This document shows, one piece after another, positions 7,733-16,750 of a DNA stretch of 64,000 bases (position 1 is its first letter; each line of letters begins with the position of its first letter). Location: positions 1-64,000 of the forward strand of contig JAPLJF010000026.1 of the NCBI GenBank assembly GCA_026388715.1, given 5' to 3'. Source of the stretch: Deltaproteobacteria bacterium (GTDB taxonomy: Bacteria; Desulfobacterota; Desulfobulbia; Desulfobulbales; Desulfocapsaceae). The position numbers were made by a program, and so were the translations under genes. Under the pieces are notes generated by a model, which had not been told where the DNA came from, ran no database searches, and worked only from the letters and a program-made list of their open reading frames with translations.

Positions 7733-8694
7733 TAGCGGGCCATATCCTTGGCAAAATAGGTAAGGATGATATCGGCGCCGGCCCGTTTAATGGAGAGCAG
7801 AGTCTCGGCCATGACCTTTTCACCGTCTATCCAGCCTTTTTCCGCGGCAGCCTTGATCATCGCATATTCACCGCTCACATGGTAGGCGGCAATGGGCAGA
7901 TCAAATTCATCCTTGAGCCGGGAAATGATATCAAGATAGGCAACTGCTGGTTTGACCATGAGGATATCCGCTCCTTCCTCCACATCGAGCGTCGCCTCGC
8001 GCAAGGCCTCACGGCTGTTGGCCGGGTCCATCTGATAACTGCGGCGATCGCCGAATTGCGGGGCACAGTTGGCGGCGTCGCGAAAGGGGCCGTAAAAGGC
8101 TGAGGCGTATTTGACGGCATAGGACATGATGGGGATCATCTCAAAATTGTTTTCGTCCAGGGCGGCGCGAATTTCCGCCACCCGGCCGTCCATCATGTCG
8201 GATGGGGCCACCATGTCAGCCCCGGCCTGGGCATGGGAGAGGGCGGTCTTGGCCAGGATCTCTAGGGTGGCGTCATTGTCCACCGTGTCCCCGATCAGGC
8301 AGCCGCAGTGGCCATGATCGGTGTATTCGCAGAGACAGACATCGGTGGTCACCATCATCTCCGGCGCCTTGTTCTTCAGTTCCTTGATGGCCCGCTGGAT
8401 GATGCCGTCCTTGGCATGGGCGCCGGAGCCGACAGCATCCTTTTTCTCCGGGAGGCCAAAGAGGATCACGGAATGCACACCCAGCTGCAGGCACTCTTCC
8501 GCCTCTTTCTTCAGTTGATCCACCGAGAGTCGAAAGACGCCGGGCATGGAGGAAATCTCCTCCCGCTTGTTTTTGCCGGGCATGACAAACAGAGGGTAGA
8601 TGAGTTGTGAGGGCGAGAGACTGGTCTCGCGGATCAGTGCGCGGAAGGTCTCATTGCGGCGCAGTCGGCGTGGTCGATATTCAGGAAAAACCAT
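7711..8694 (-). CDS. hemB: Delta-aminolevulinic acid dehydratase (porphobilinogen synthase)
   Basis: A 327-residue enzyme that condenses two 5-aminolevulinate molecules into porphobilinogen, the second common step of tetrapyrrole (haem, B12, sirohaem) synthesis in the cytosol. The catalytic Schiff-base lysines are Lys195 (SYAVKYAS) and Lys248 (ILMVKPA). The active-site zinc cysteines are Cys120, Cys122 and Cys130 ([14 protein letters not shown]). Length is standard. It is the last gene of a leftward group after ntrX, 24 bases downstream of it. Tetrapyrrole supply fits the many cytochromes and the B12-dependent reductase nearby. The final five residues derive from a dispersed repeat sequence. 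Confidence 0.95.
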   Translation of the reverse strand: MVFPEYRPRRLRRNETFRALIRETSLSPSQLIYPLFVMPGKNKREEISSMPGVFRLSVDQLKKEAEECLQLGVHSVILFGLPEKKDAVGSGAHAKDGIIQRAIKELKNKAPEMMVTTDVCLCEYTDHGHCGCLIGDTVDNDATLEILAKTALSHAQAGADMVAPSDMMDGRVAEIRAALDENNFEMIPIMSYAVKYASAFYGPFRDAANCAPQFGDRRSYQMDPANSREALREATLDVEEGADILMVKPAVAYLDIISRLKDEFDLPIAAYHVSGEYAMIKAAAEKGWIDGEKVMAETLLSIKRAGADIILTYFAKDMARYLRAVTK

Positions 8695-8718
8695 AATGTG
8701 AACTCCTTAAAAAAAAAT

Positions 8719-10092
8719 TTAACCTTCAGTGATAATGTACAGGCTTTTGAGCTTTTTGTGGAGATGGCTTCGATCCATTCCTATCTGTTCAGCGGTCTGG
8801 GAGATATTGCCTTCGTTTTCATTGAGTTTTAACTGGAGATAATGGCGTTCAAAACTCTTTTTAGCCTCCTGGAAGTCAGCAGCCAGATAGGGGAGCAGGC
8901 CTGTCTGATCATGCGGGGCCACGTTCGTTGTGCCAGGGGTCAGAAAAAGATGGATGTCCTTTTCACTGATCACGGGATTCAAGCACATGATGACCACTCG
9001 TTCGATAAAATTTCGCAGCTCCCTGACGTTTCCCGGCCAGGAGTGGGCCATCAAGGCCTGATAGGCGCCATCTGAAAACTCTTTCTGTCCCATGCCTCCT
9101 GCGGCCAGACTTGAGACCAACTCCTGCACCAGCAGGGGGATGTCCTCCAGTCGGTCGCGCAGGAGAGGAACCTGGATGGGCACCACGTTGAGCCGCCAGA
9201 ACAGGTCGGCCCGGAAGTTTCCCTTTTCTATCTCTTCTTCCAGATTTTTATTGGTTGCCGCCAGCACCCGCACATTGACGTTGATGGTCTTGTGACCGCC
9301 AACCCGCTCGAACTTCTGCTCCTGCAGGATGCGCAGGATCTTGGCCTGGGTCTTGAGGCTCATGTCGCCGATCTCGTCCAGGAAGAGGATGCCGCCGTCG
9401 GCCTGATCAAATTTTCCCCGTTTGCCGATATGGGCCCCGGTAAAGGAGCCTTTCTCATGGCCAAAAAGTTCTGATTCGATGAGTTCTTCCGGAATTGCCG
9501 CACAGTTGACCTCAACCATTGCCTTGTTGTGCGATTGGGAAAGTCGGTGGATAGACTGGGCCACGATCTCCTTACCTGTGCCATGGGCGCCGCGGATCAG
9601 CACCCAGGCATCTGACGGGGCAACCAGTTCGATCTGAGCCCGCAGCTCTTTGATCACCGGGGAGTTGCCGGTAAGTGTGGTCGGTTTTCTACTGTTTTCC
9701 CTGAGCAGGAGGTTTTCCTGTTCAAGCTGGGCATAGCGCAGACCATTGTTGATGGCGAGAATGATCTTGTCGTAAGAGAGTGGTTTTTCAATGAAGTCGA
9801 AGGCCCCTTTCCGGGTTGCCTGGACCGCTGTTTCAATGGTGCCGTGTCCGGAGATCATGATCACCGGCAGTGAAAAACGTTCCTTGATTTTTTCCAGGGC
9901 GGTCATTCCGTCCATGTGCTTCCCCATCCAGATATCAAGGAGAACAAGATCAACCTGTTCTTCTTCGAGCAGCTCAATGCCTGCTTCGGCTGTTGAGGCG
10001 CAGAGGGGGGAAAATCCTTCGTCCTGGAGGATGCCGGAGAGAGATTCCTGGATACTGACTTCATCGTCTATGATTAGAATTCGTTTAGCCAT
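8719..10092 (-). CDS. ntrX: NtrX-like sigma-54-dependent response regulator
   Basis: A 457-residue transcription activator. A receiver domain with phospho-acceptor Asp53 (LVLLDIWMG) is followed by an AAA+ domain with Walker A GAHGTGKE (168-175; His and Ala replace the usual Glu-Ser) and the sigma-54 contact loop GSFTGA (215-220). The C-terminal Fis-type helix-turn-helix ends in ISQTAEQIGMDRSHLHKKLKSL. It should oligomerise upon phosphorylation and drive sigma-54 promoters. The start codon abuts the end of the ntrY kinase gene (adjacent bases), so the two are cognate. Regulated genes are unknown; the NtrYX family controls nitrogen, redox and envelope functions in different bacteria. Confidence 0.88.
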   Translation of the reverse strand: MAKRILIIDDEVSIQESLSGILQDEGFSPLCASTAEAGIELLEEEQVDLVLLDIWMGKHMDGMTALEKIKERFSLPVIMISGHGTIETAVQATRKGAFDFIEKPLSYDKIILAINNGLRYAQLEQENLLLRENSRKPTTLTGNSPVIKELRAQIELVAPSDAWVLIRGAHGTGKEIVAQSIHRLSQSHNKAMVEVNCAAIPEELIESELFGHEKGSFTGAHIGKRGKFDQADGGILFLDEIGDMSLKTQAKILRILQEQKFERVGGHKTINVNVRVLAATNKNLEEEIEKGNFRADLFWRLNVVPIQVPLLRDRLEDIPLLVQELVSSLAAGGMGQKEFSDGAYQALMAHSWPGNVRELRNFIERVVIMCLNPVISEKDIHLFLTPGTTNVAPHDQTGLLPYLAADFQEAKKSFERHYLQLKLNENEGNISQTAEQIGMDRSHLHKKLKSLYIITEG

Positions 10093-12390
10093 CTAACTGG
10101 TTTCTTTCTGCAAGAGGGGCAGTTCAATAGTAAAGATTGAGCCATGAGGGATGTTGTTCTGGACCCGGATGTAGCCATTGTGGTCCGCCACAATGGTGGA
10201 GACGATGGCCAGTCCCAGTCCTGTCCCGGTTTTCTTGGTGGAGAAATAGGGCTCAAAGAGTTTTGGGATGTCTTCTTCAGGTATGCCTGGTCCGCTGTCG
10301 GATATCTTTATGAAAACGTTTTCCTTCTCTTCGTCCAGAGAAAGGACAATGTCTACTGTGCCACCTATTGTACTGTCATTAGATAAAACTGCAACAGCAT
10401 TGTCCAGAAGGTTAATCAGGCAGCGTTTGATCTGCTCGGCGTCAAAGCTGAAGATGGGGATCGGTTCTGTCTCGCTGCAGGTGAAGATGATCTCTTTGTG
10501 GGCCTCCTGATAGAGAAAAAGAGTCTCTCTGGTGACCTTGCACAGGCTGGCGGCTCCCTGTTGGATCTTGGGCATCCTCGCAAATTGGGAAAACTCACTG
10601 ACCAGCCGTTTCAGTTCATCCACCTGCTTGATAATGGTGTAGGTGCATTGATCAAAGATACTGTTTTCTTCTTTCAGGATCTCAGGGTACCGCCGGCGCA
10701 GGCGTTGAGCCGAGAGCTGAATGGGAGTGAGTGGATTTTTGATCTCGTGGGCGATGCGTCTGGCAACCTCGCGCCATGCTGCCATGCGTTGCATCTTCTC
10801 CAGCTTGGTCAGGTTGTCAAAGACCAGCACAAAGCCCAGTGAGTTGCCGTTCTCATCTTCCAGACGGGTAAAATTGACCAGTAACGAAAATTTTTCCTTG
10901 AGGATGCTGAGTTTCAGGTGCTGCTCAATGGATGTCTTGCCGGTGATCTGTAATTCATTGAGAAAACCATTGATGATCTCTGCATGTCCCTTGAGCAGCA
11001 CCTCCTGGTAGTGCCGATTAAGAAAGTGGTCCTTGTTGATATGGAGAAGTTTTTCGGCAAAGCGGTTGATGGTGGTGATCCGGCCGGAGTTGTCGAGTGA
11101 GACCACGCCGGCTGCGACATTCTGGAGAATAATTTCGGTGTAACGCCGACGTTGTTCTGATTCCTGAGAACTTTTCTGGAGGGCTTTATGTACCTCTTCC
11201 AGCCTGGTATTGCTGGAATTCAGGTTGGTGGTCATGGTGTTGAATGAATCCACCAGCAAGCCCATTTCGTCATCAGCTTTTTTCTCCAGGACAAAACCCA
11301 GATCTCCTCCGGCAACTCTTCTTGTGGCGGTAGCCAATTTGTCAAGGGGGTCGGTAATTCCTTTGGCGATATAAAAACCGAACCAGATAGCAGCAAAGAC
11401 GATGAGCAGGGTCACAATGAACAAGATTGCCAGCAGCCAGAACTTGAAAGGCTTCTTCATGTGCTTAAGCTGTCGATAGTCCTCTATGCCCTGCGTGATG
11501 ACGGTCATTCGCTCCTTTTGTTCTTTTTTTATCAATCTTGTGGTGACCAGAATTGCTTTTTGGGGAGGATGAGATGGCAAGACGATCTGGGCAACGCAAC
11601 GGATCAGATCGCCTTGCGCGGATTCCTGCACGAGGATAATTTGCACTTTTTTATTTCGCGCCTCGTGCAGAGTGCTGAGCGGGGTCTTGGGCAGTGTCAG
11701 GTCGGTCAGCGCCGGCACCGAGGCGGTGATCTCGAGTGACTGATCATCAGGAATCAAGGTGAGACTCTCGGGGCCATCGGTGAGATGTGAGCTGATGATG
11801 CCATCCAGTGTCTTCTGGATGATTTCCGGGTTGAATGAGGTTATTTCCTGTCTGGCAAGAAGTCCTTCAATCACATGGCTTTCTTTTTTTACCTGTTCTT
11901 TTCGCTCCTGAAATACTGATTGGGCAAGCTCCAATGATTCTTGCAGGGATCGTTCAATATTGGTGTTAAACCAGTAGTCCATGCTGGTGGAGATAAATTG
12001 CAAGGCCACAAAAAAGAGCAGGATTGAAGGGACGAGCGAGAGACAGATAAAGGATGCCACTAATTTTGTTTTCAGCTTGGTGCCTAAGAATTTCTGACGG
12101 CTTTCGAAAAGGAGTTCTGCCAGATTGCGTAAGACCAGAAAGAACATGAGCAGGGCCAGCAGTACATTGAGATTGATGATGCCAAAGAGCAGAATATTGC
12201 TGCTGACAGGCAGCGTGCTATCTTTGAGGACAAGACTTTTCTCCAGCCAGCTCAAGAGAACAAGAAGACCAAGGCAGGTCAGAATGACCAGACGGATGAG
12301 TCTTTTTTTCTGTTGACGTTGTGATGGGGTTAATGCAGGTCGTTCTGAAGCTGGATCAGGTTGCGGGCTGTTTGATGCTACTGTGTTCAT
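10093..12390 (-). CDS. ntrY: NtrY-like membrane sensor histidine kinase
   Basis: A 765-residue kinase with N-terminal transmembrane helices (about residues 30-50, 60-90, 105-130), a roughly 170-residue extracytoplasmic region, another helix near 320-345, then HAMP (KLATATRRVAGGDL), PAS (about 430-530), the phosphorylated His near residue 547 in ARRIAHEIKNPLTP, and an HATPase domain (DNAVAVLS, SGPGIPEED, TGTGLGLAI). This is the NtrY architecture. It phosphorylates the adjacent NtrX-like regulator. The gene lies 30 bases downstream of the DUF4390 protein gene, which may share its promoter. Confidence 0.88.
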   Translation of the reverse strand: MNTVASNSPQPDPASERPALTPSQRQQKKRLIRLVILTCLGLLVLLSWLEKSLVLKDSTLPVSSNILLFGIINLNVLLALLMFFLVLRNLAELLFESRQKFLGTKLKTKLVASFICLSLVPSILLFFVALQFISTSMDYWFNTNIERSLQESLELAQSVFQERKEQVKKESHVIEGLLARQEITSFNPEIIQKTLDGIISSHLTDGPESLTLIPDDQSLEITASVPALTDLTLPKTPLSTLHEARNKKVQIILVQESAQGDLIRCVAQIVLPSHPPQKAILVTTRLIKKEQKERMTVITQGIEDYRQLKHMKKPFKFWLLAILFIVTLLIVFAAIWFGFYIAKGITDPLDKLATATRRVAGGDLGFVLEKKADDEMGLLVDSFNTMTTNLNSSNTRLEEVHKALQKSSQESEQRRRYTEIILQNVAAGVVSLDNSGRITTINRFAEKLLHINKDHFLNRHYQEVLLKGHAEIINGFLNELQITGKTSIEQHLKLSILKEKFSLLVNFTRLEDENGNSLGFVLVFDNLTKLEKMQRMAAWREVARRIAHEIKNPLTPIQLSAQRLRRRYPEILKEENSIFDQCTYTIIKQVDELKRLVSEFSQFARMPKIQQGAASLCKVTRETLFLYQEAHKEIIFTCSETEPIPIFSFDAEQIKRCLINLLDNAVAVLSNDSTIGGTVDIVLSLDEEKENVFIKISDSGPGIPEEDIPKLFEPYFSTKKTGTGLGLAIVSTIVADHNGYIRVQNNIPHGSIFTIELPLLQKETS

Positions 12391-12420
12391 GCGTGGGGTG
12401 TCTGTTTGTTAAGAAGGGGG

Positions 12421-12996
12421 CTAATAAGTGAATTCAATGGTGTACCAGTCTGTTTCCACATCCCACCAGGAGGCAAAGGGGACAATATAATGGAGCTTCA
12501 GGGGTAAGGTCTTTTTGTAGAGTTCCGCCTTGACCCGGAGTTGATATGAGCTGTCAGGAATGAGTTGGGACAGTTCAAGAACCTGTAATCCATTTATCTC
12601 ATTCATCACTTTCAATGCATCGCTGAGCTGCGAGAATGTTTCGGTTCTCTGGTGTTTTTCATTGGTCTCAACCCGGTAATTTTCCTGCAGGGTATCATAG
12701 GTGAGTTTATGTTGGAATTGGAGGGAGACAAGTTGCAGGTCGGGCCAGTTTTTTTCTGTCTTGTTAAGTTCAACCAGAAAGGTGAACTGGAGGGGGATGC
12801 CATTGTGTAAACCCTGTAACATCTCTTCAGTGATGCCATTTTTGATAAGGCCAAAAAGTAACAGATGAGTCTTTGAGGTGGTAATGATTAAGTCGGAGAA
12901 ATGGGCATCTTTATTCTGGCTGTCCTGGGCATGAGCGGTGTGAAGCAAAATGAACAGCGACAAAGGTAGAAGAAAGAAGAAGAGTTTACGTTGCAT
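12421..12996 (-). CDS. DUF4390 exported protein
   Basis: A 191-residue protein with a cleavable signal peptide (hydrophobic to AHA-QD) and the DUF4390 layout: an N-terminal strand-rich part with GLIKNGITEEMLQGLHNGIPLQFTF, and a C-terminal LRVKAELYKKTLPLKLHYIVPF followed by the Trp-rich WDVETDWYTIEF. DUF4390 genes are commonly found immediately upstream of ntrY-like kinases in proteobacterial and desulfobacterial genomes, which fits this arrangement. A role as periplasmic accessory or ligand sensor of the kinase is an inference. Confidence 0.82.
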   Translation of the reverse strand: MQRKLFFFLLPLSLFILLHTAHAQDSQNKDAHFSDLIITTSKTHLLLFGLIKNGITEEMLQGLHNGIPLQFTFLVELNKTEKNWPDLQLVSLQFQHKLTYDTLQENYRVETNEKHQRTETFSQLSDALKVMNEINGLQVLELSQLIPDSSYQLRVKAELYKKTLPLKLHYIVPFASWWDVETDWYTIEFTY

Positions 12997-13157
12997 GGGG
13001 ATTATGAAAAAGAAGAGGGTGTCGTGACGATATATGACAAGGTTGAATTTTTTTTTAAGATAGAAAAGATAAAGGATATTTTTATATAAAAAACTTACCT
13101 GAAATTGCCGTATATGTCACGGTTTGTTTCCTGAGAACAGAGTGGGGCGTAATTTGC

Positions 13158-13186
13158 TTGACAGAAGGGCAGAGGTTTATTACTTT
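13158..13186 (+). promoter_or_regulatory. Candidate sigma-70 promoter for the DUF302 gene
   Basis: TTGACA at 13158-13163, a 17-base spacer and TACTTT at 13181. The -10 is weak. It lies about 100 bases before the start codon. Confidence 0.3.
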
Positions 13187-13287
13187 GTGCATATGTTCAT
13201 TAGCGTTCTTGTGACGAAAACAGCTGACAGAAGGGTGTTCCTTGTGTCGGAAAAAATATAGATCATTCATTTTAAAGAGGAAAAATC

Positions 13288-13704
13288 ATGAACAGAAGTG
13301 AAAATTTGTATCAGGCAGAGACCACCAAGGGCGCGGCCCGGTTTGCCCGTGATTTTGAAGTAATCTGTAAAAAGTATGGCTTTGTTGTCAATAATAGTGA
13401 CAGCATGGATATGAAAAAAACCTTCAGGGCGCACGGCGGCGTTGTTCCCGATGATTTTGATCTGCACATGATGCAGGTCTGCAAACCCACCAAGGCGGAT
13501 AAAAGCCTTACTGCCAATCCTGAGCGGGCGATCCTGATGCCTAAATTTGTTATGGTCTTCTCCAAAGACGGGAAAACGCAGATTCGCTACATGAGCTACA
13601 GTGCCACCGATATTGCCGAGATGGTCCCTGGTGACCCCAAATTCCCGGAATCTCTTGCGGAAACGTTTGCCAAGATCAGATCGATGATTGATGAGGCAAA
13701 ATGA
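13288..13704 (+). CDS. DUF302-domain protein
   Basis: A 138-residue soluble protein in the DUF302 group: the fold begins after a short N-terminus (FARDFEVICKKYGFVV), continues through a strand pair (LHMMQVCKPTKADKSL) and ends MPKFVMVFSKDGKTQIRYMSY. It lacks a signal peptide. DUF302 proteins are often encoded beside transporters and sulfur or metal redox genes; their biochemical role is unclear. The start ATG follows AAAGAGGAAAAATC. The next gene, a BASS-type transporter, starts about 60 bases later in the same direction, suggesting an operon. Confidence 0.65.
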   Translation: MNRSENLYQAETTKGAARFARDFEVICKKYGFVVNNSDSMDMKKTFRAHGGVVPDDFDLHMMQVCKPTKADKSLTANPERAILMPKFVMVFSKDGKTQIRYMSYSATDIAEMVPGDPKFPESLAETFAKIRSMIDEAK

Positions 13705-13776
13705 CGGATTTTTTTCTGGGGGATAACCTTGCCTGGTTATCTGTGTCGTTGAATCTGCTATCAAGTGAGAGCATTT

Positions 13777-14766
13777 ATGTGGAAATTTCTTCTTTCAATC
13801 AATAAAAAACTCTTTTGGGCCATTCCGGTGATGATGTTGCTGGGGTTTCTTTTTGGCAAGAGTGTCAATCAGGAAACGGTGAAATCGTTGAAATCGCTGA
13901 TTATGCCGCTGACCTTTCTCATGGTTTATCCGATGATGGTGACCCTCAATATCCAGCATCTCAAGGAGGGGATCAAGAATGTCAAACTGCAGGTCCTGAC
14001 TCAGGCCATAAATTTTGGCATAGTCCCTTTTCTGGCCTATGGACTTGGTCACTACTTTTTTCCTGACAATAATTATATGGCCCTGGGATTGCTGCTGGCG
14101 TCCTTGCTGCCCACCAGTGGCATGACTATTTCCTGGACCGGTTTTGCCAAGGGCAATATGGGGGCGGCCATTAATATGACAGTCATTGGTCTGACCCTTG
14201 GCTCGCTGGCAACGCCGTTTTATGTCAAGATGCTCATGGGTGCCAGGGTGGATATGGATATGGCCATGGTCGTCAAGCAGATTGGCTACATTGTTTTTAT
14301 CCCTATGGTCCTAGGCTATTTAACCCGCTTCTGGTTTCTGAAGAAATATGGGCAGCAGGAATTCAAGAAGACCTGGGTCCCGCGTTTCCCCTCTCTGTCA
14401 ACGGTTGGCGTGCTTGGCATTGTCTTTGTCGCCATTGCCCTGAAGGCGCAGCACTTATCCCAGGATCCTGAGCTGGTGCTCTGGAAGATCCTGCAACCCT
14501 TGCTTGTATTGTATGCCGCGAATTTTTTTATCAGTACTCTTATTGGCCGGTTGCTGTTTTCCCGTGGCGATGCCATCGCCCTTGTCTATGGTACGGTGAT
14601 GCGGAACCTGTCCATTGCCCTTGCCCTGTCCATTAATGCCTTCGGGGCGCAAGGGGCGGATGCGGCCCTGGTTATTGCTGTCTCCTACATCATTCAGGTG
14701 CAGGTAGCAGCATGGTATGTCAAGCTTACAGATGTGTTTTTTGGTCCGGCACCTGCCCAGCAATGA
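13777..14766 (+). CDS. BASS-superfamily (bile acid/arsenite-type) transporter
   Basis: A 329-residue membrane protein with ten predicted helices. The characteristic discontinuous-helix motif of the bile acid:sodium symporter and ArsB3/Acr3-related fold appears in LLASLLPTSGMTISWTGFAKGN and again in YGTVMRNLSIALALSINAFG. Family members exchange organic anions, pantoate or arsenite. No arsR or arsC gene is adjacent, so the substrate is open. A GTG 12 bases upstream is in frame, but the sequence around it (GTGAGAG) may be the ribosome site for the ATG at 13777. Confidence 0.8.
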   Translation: MWKFLLSINKKLFWAIPVMMLLGFLFGKSVNQETVKSLKSLIMPLTFLMVYPMMVTLNIQHLKEGIKNVKLQVLTQAINFGIVPFLAYGLGHYFFPDNNYMALGLLLASLLPTSGMTISWTGFAKGNMGAAINMTVIGLTLGSLATPFYVKMLMGARVDMDMAMVVKQIGYIVFIPMVLGYLTRFWFLKKYGQQEFKKTWVPRFPSLSTVGVLGIVFVAIALKAQHLSQDPELVLWKILQPLLVLYAANFFISTLIGRLLFSRGDAIALVYGTVMRNLSIALALSINAFGAQGADAALVIAVSYIIQVQVAAWYVKLTDVFFGPAPAQQ

Positions 14767-14911
14767 GCAGGGGTTGGTAATTTTGTAATGTGCTTCATTC
14801 TGAGTAGAGTCAGGCGGAACCTGGAAAATATGTGTCATTTTTCGGCAGTTGGGGACAAAAGTCGGTACCGGCAAGGTGACGGTAAATGTAGATACAGCCA
14901 TTGGAGGCAAG

Positions 14912-15412
14912 ATGAAACAATCCCTGTTTAAAAAAATACTGTACGCAACAGACCTCTCTGAAACCGCAGGAAAGGCGGCGCGTTATGCGCTCAGTCTGGC
15001 CCATGAGTATGGGGCTGAGCTGACTGTTGTCAATGTGATTCCTGATCTGGTGGAGGAAATGTCCGCCGGGATGGGGTATGATCTGGCCGGCCATTTCAGC
15101 CAGGAGAAGCTCAGCAGCTTTTATACGGAAGGGCTTGAGGAAAGCAGAAAGGCTGTGATTGCGCGCATCCATGCCGTCTGCCGGGAGGCAGGGAGTGAAT
15201 TGGAAAACTGTTCAGTGCAGCCTAAGGTGGTAATAACGATCGGACATCCTGTGGAGCAGATTGTGAAAACTGCAACAGAAGGTGAATTTGATCTGGTGGT
15301 TCTCGGGACACATGGTCATAGCATGATTGATGACCTTCTTTTGGGCAGCGTTGCTCGAGGGGTGGTGAAAAAAAGTCCCATGCCGGTCTTGACAGTCAGG
15401 CTCAGGGGTTAA
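14912..15412 (+). CDS. Universal stress protein (UspA family)
   Basis: A 166-residue UspA-fold protein. It opens with KKILYATDLSETAGKAARYAL and has the ATP-binding signature near the end, G-T-H-G-H-S-M-I-D-D-LLLGSVARGVVKKSPMPVLTVR, matching GxxG(9x)G(S/T). The family binds ATP and modulates stress survival. The annotated ATG follows a perfect GGAGG; a frame extension to 14849 has no ribosome site. Located 145 bases after the BASS transporter and 30 bases before the NifX-like gene. Confidence 0.88.
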   Translation: MKQSLFKKILYATDLSETAGKAARYALSLAHEYGAELTVVNVIPDLVEEMSAGMGYDLAGHFSQEKLSSFYTEGLEESRKAVIARIHAVCREAGSELENCSVQPKVVITIGHPVEQIVKTATEGEFDLVVLGTHGHSMIDDLLLGSVARGVVKKSPMPVLTVRLRG

Positions 15413-15442
15413 CAATAAAAAGGTGTATAAGGAGAAGAAAAA

Positions 15443-15832
15443 ATGCGTATAGCTATTCCGACAAATAATCCAGGGGGGATGCAGGCTCTGCGTTCAGAAC
15501 ATTTTGGCCATTGTGATGTCTTTACTGTGGTTGAACTGGATGATGATAAAAACATCAAGACGGTGGAAATGATTCCGACACCTGAACATGGAGCAGGTGG
15601 CTGTATGGTCCCGGTGAATACCCTCAATACTGCCAAGGTGAATGCCATTGTGGTGGGCGGTATGGGAGCTAATCCTTTACGGGGGTTTAATCAGGTGGGT
15701 ATTGATGTGTATTGGGCTGACAGAAACAGCATCCCTGATGCAGCGGCAGTTATTGAACATTTTGTGGCGGGTAAGTTGCCCATGATGCATGCGGATCAGG
15801 TCTGTGGTGGCGGCAGTAATTGCCATCATTGA
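15443..15832 (+). CDS. NifX/NifB-type dinitrogenase iron-molybdenum cofactor-binding family protein
   Basis: A 129-residue protein of the NifB-C/NifX/NafY fold, with MRIAIPTNNPGGMQALRSEHFGHCDVF (the usual substrate-site pattern) and VNAIVVGGMGANPLRGFNQVGIDVYWA. A His/Cys-rich end (VCGGGSNCHH) may bind metal. Stand-alone members occur widely in anaerobes without nitrogenase, usually beside MRP/NBP35 or DUF134 genes, and probably handle iron-sulfur or molybdenum species. A DUF134 gene follows here after a dispersed repeat. Ribosome site AAGGAG is well placed. Confidence 0.85.
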   Translation: MRIAIPTNNPGGMQALRSEHFGHCDVFTVVELDDDKNIKTVEMIPTPEHGAGGCMVPVNTLNTAKVNAIVVGGMGANPLRGFNQVGIDVYWADRNSIPDAAAVIEHFVAGKLPMMHADQVCGGGSNCHH

Positions 15833-15940
15833 TGGACGTGAACCTAAATATTTGATTTTTTCCTTCATCTACAGTATAAAAAGAAGTAATGGATAATGGC
15901 AGTCTGTGTGTGTTAACGCATGCAAACTGCCATATTTATT

Positions 15941-16043
15941 CAGGAACCGTTATGAAATAAACCCAGCTTTCCTATCCATTTCGTTACGGCTCCTTATGCC
16001 GTTTTTGTCATTCGGGTGACGAGGTTATTTTACTGTAACTGCT
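15941..16043 (+). repeat. Dispersed intergenic repeat, copy B
   Basis: It begins CAGGAACCGTTATGAAATAA, then TATCCATTTCGTTACGGCTCC, TTATGCCG and a tail TTATTTTACTGTAACTG. The order of blocks is the same as in copies A and C. It lies between the NifX-like and DUF134 genes. Confidence 0.7.
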
Positions 16044-16075
16044 TCTTTTAACTGTAAAAAAATAACAACAATAAC

Positions 16076-16384
16076 ATGTCTCCACGTCCAAAAAAAATAC
16101 GACATTGTCAAGGGAACTTCTGTGGTCGGGCCTTTAAGCCAACCGGTACTCCTTTAAGCAAACTTGAGCGGATTGAGCTGCATCGTGATGAGCTCGAAGC
16201 CCTCCGGCTCTGTGATCGTGACGGATTGACTCAGGAAGAGGCTGGACAGTTCATGGGGGTATCGCGGGGAACTATTCAGCGGATTATCACCACGGCCAGA
16301 CAGAAGGTGGCGACAGCGCTGTCGGAAGGGCAGGCCCTTGTTTTTGTCGATGATGAGGGACAGGAACAGGATCCTACGATATAA
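16076..16384 (+). CDS. DUF134 family DNA-binding protein
   Basis: A 102-residue protein with the DUF134 layout: MSPRPKKIRHCQGNFCGRAFKP, containing two cysteines and a His, then a sigma-70 region-4-like helix-turn-helix (EALRLCDRDGLTQEEAGQFMGVSRGTIQRII). These proteins are small predicted transcription regulators that co-occur with NifX-like iron-sulfur or cofactor-binding proteins, as here. Start ATG at 16076; the upstream stretch is A-rich with no strong Shine-Dalgarno sequence. Confidence 0.85.
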   Translation: MSPRPKKIRHCQGNFCGRAFKPTGTPLSKLERIELHRDELEALRLCDRDGLTQEEAGQFMGVSRGTIQRIITTARQKVATALSEGQALVFVDDEGQEQDPTI

Positions 16385-16408
16385 GAACCCGATGGGTCTT
16401 GTGGACGT

Positions 16409-16750
16409 TTGTTGTTATTTGCCAGGCGCCACTCAAAGAAACAGCCGGAAAATATTGCTGTTTCTTTGATGCGGCATAAGAATCCGTAAAAGAAATGAGC
16501 GGAAAAGTATGTTCATTGCGCCTAATCGGTTGGCTTTTGCGGCCACCGGTCGTTTGTTAACGAATAATCAAAAAGAAGATTATTCGCTAATAAACGACAT
16601 AAGGAAGCGGGTGGTCTTTGTGGTCGCCAGTTGTTATTTGCTCGACGCCACTCAAAGAAACAGCCGGAAAAGATTGCTGTTTCTTTGAAGTGGCATAAGA
16701 ATCCGTAAAAGAAATGAGCAAAAAAGCGTTGCTCATTTCTTAACGGTTTC
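16409..16750. repeat. Tandem multi-hairpin array between DUF134 and prfC
   Basis: Two about 105-bp direct repeats (16409-16517 and 16630-16740) each carry two hairpins. The first pairs TCAAAGAAACAGC (16433) with GCTGTTTCTTTGA, and its partner at 16650-16695 extends to GCCACT/AGTGGC with one bulge. The second pairs GAAATGAGC with a GCTCATTTC-like arm. Between the units, TTAACGAATAATC (about 16557) pairs with GATTATTCGCTAA. No ORF crosses the region. Lying between convergent genes, it may act as a terminator and also looks like a REP/BIME-type element. Confidence 0.7.
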
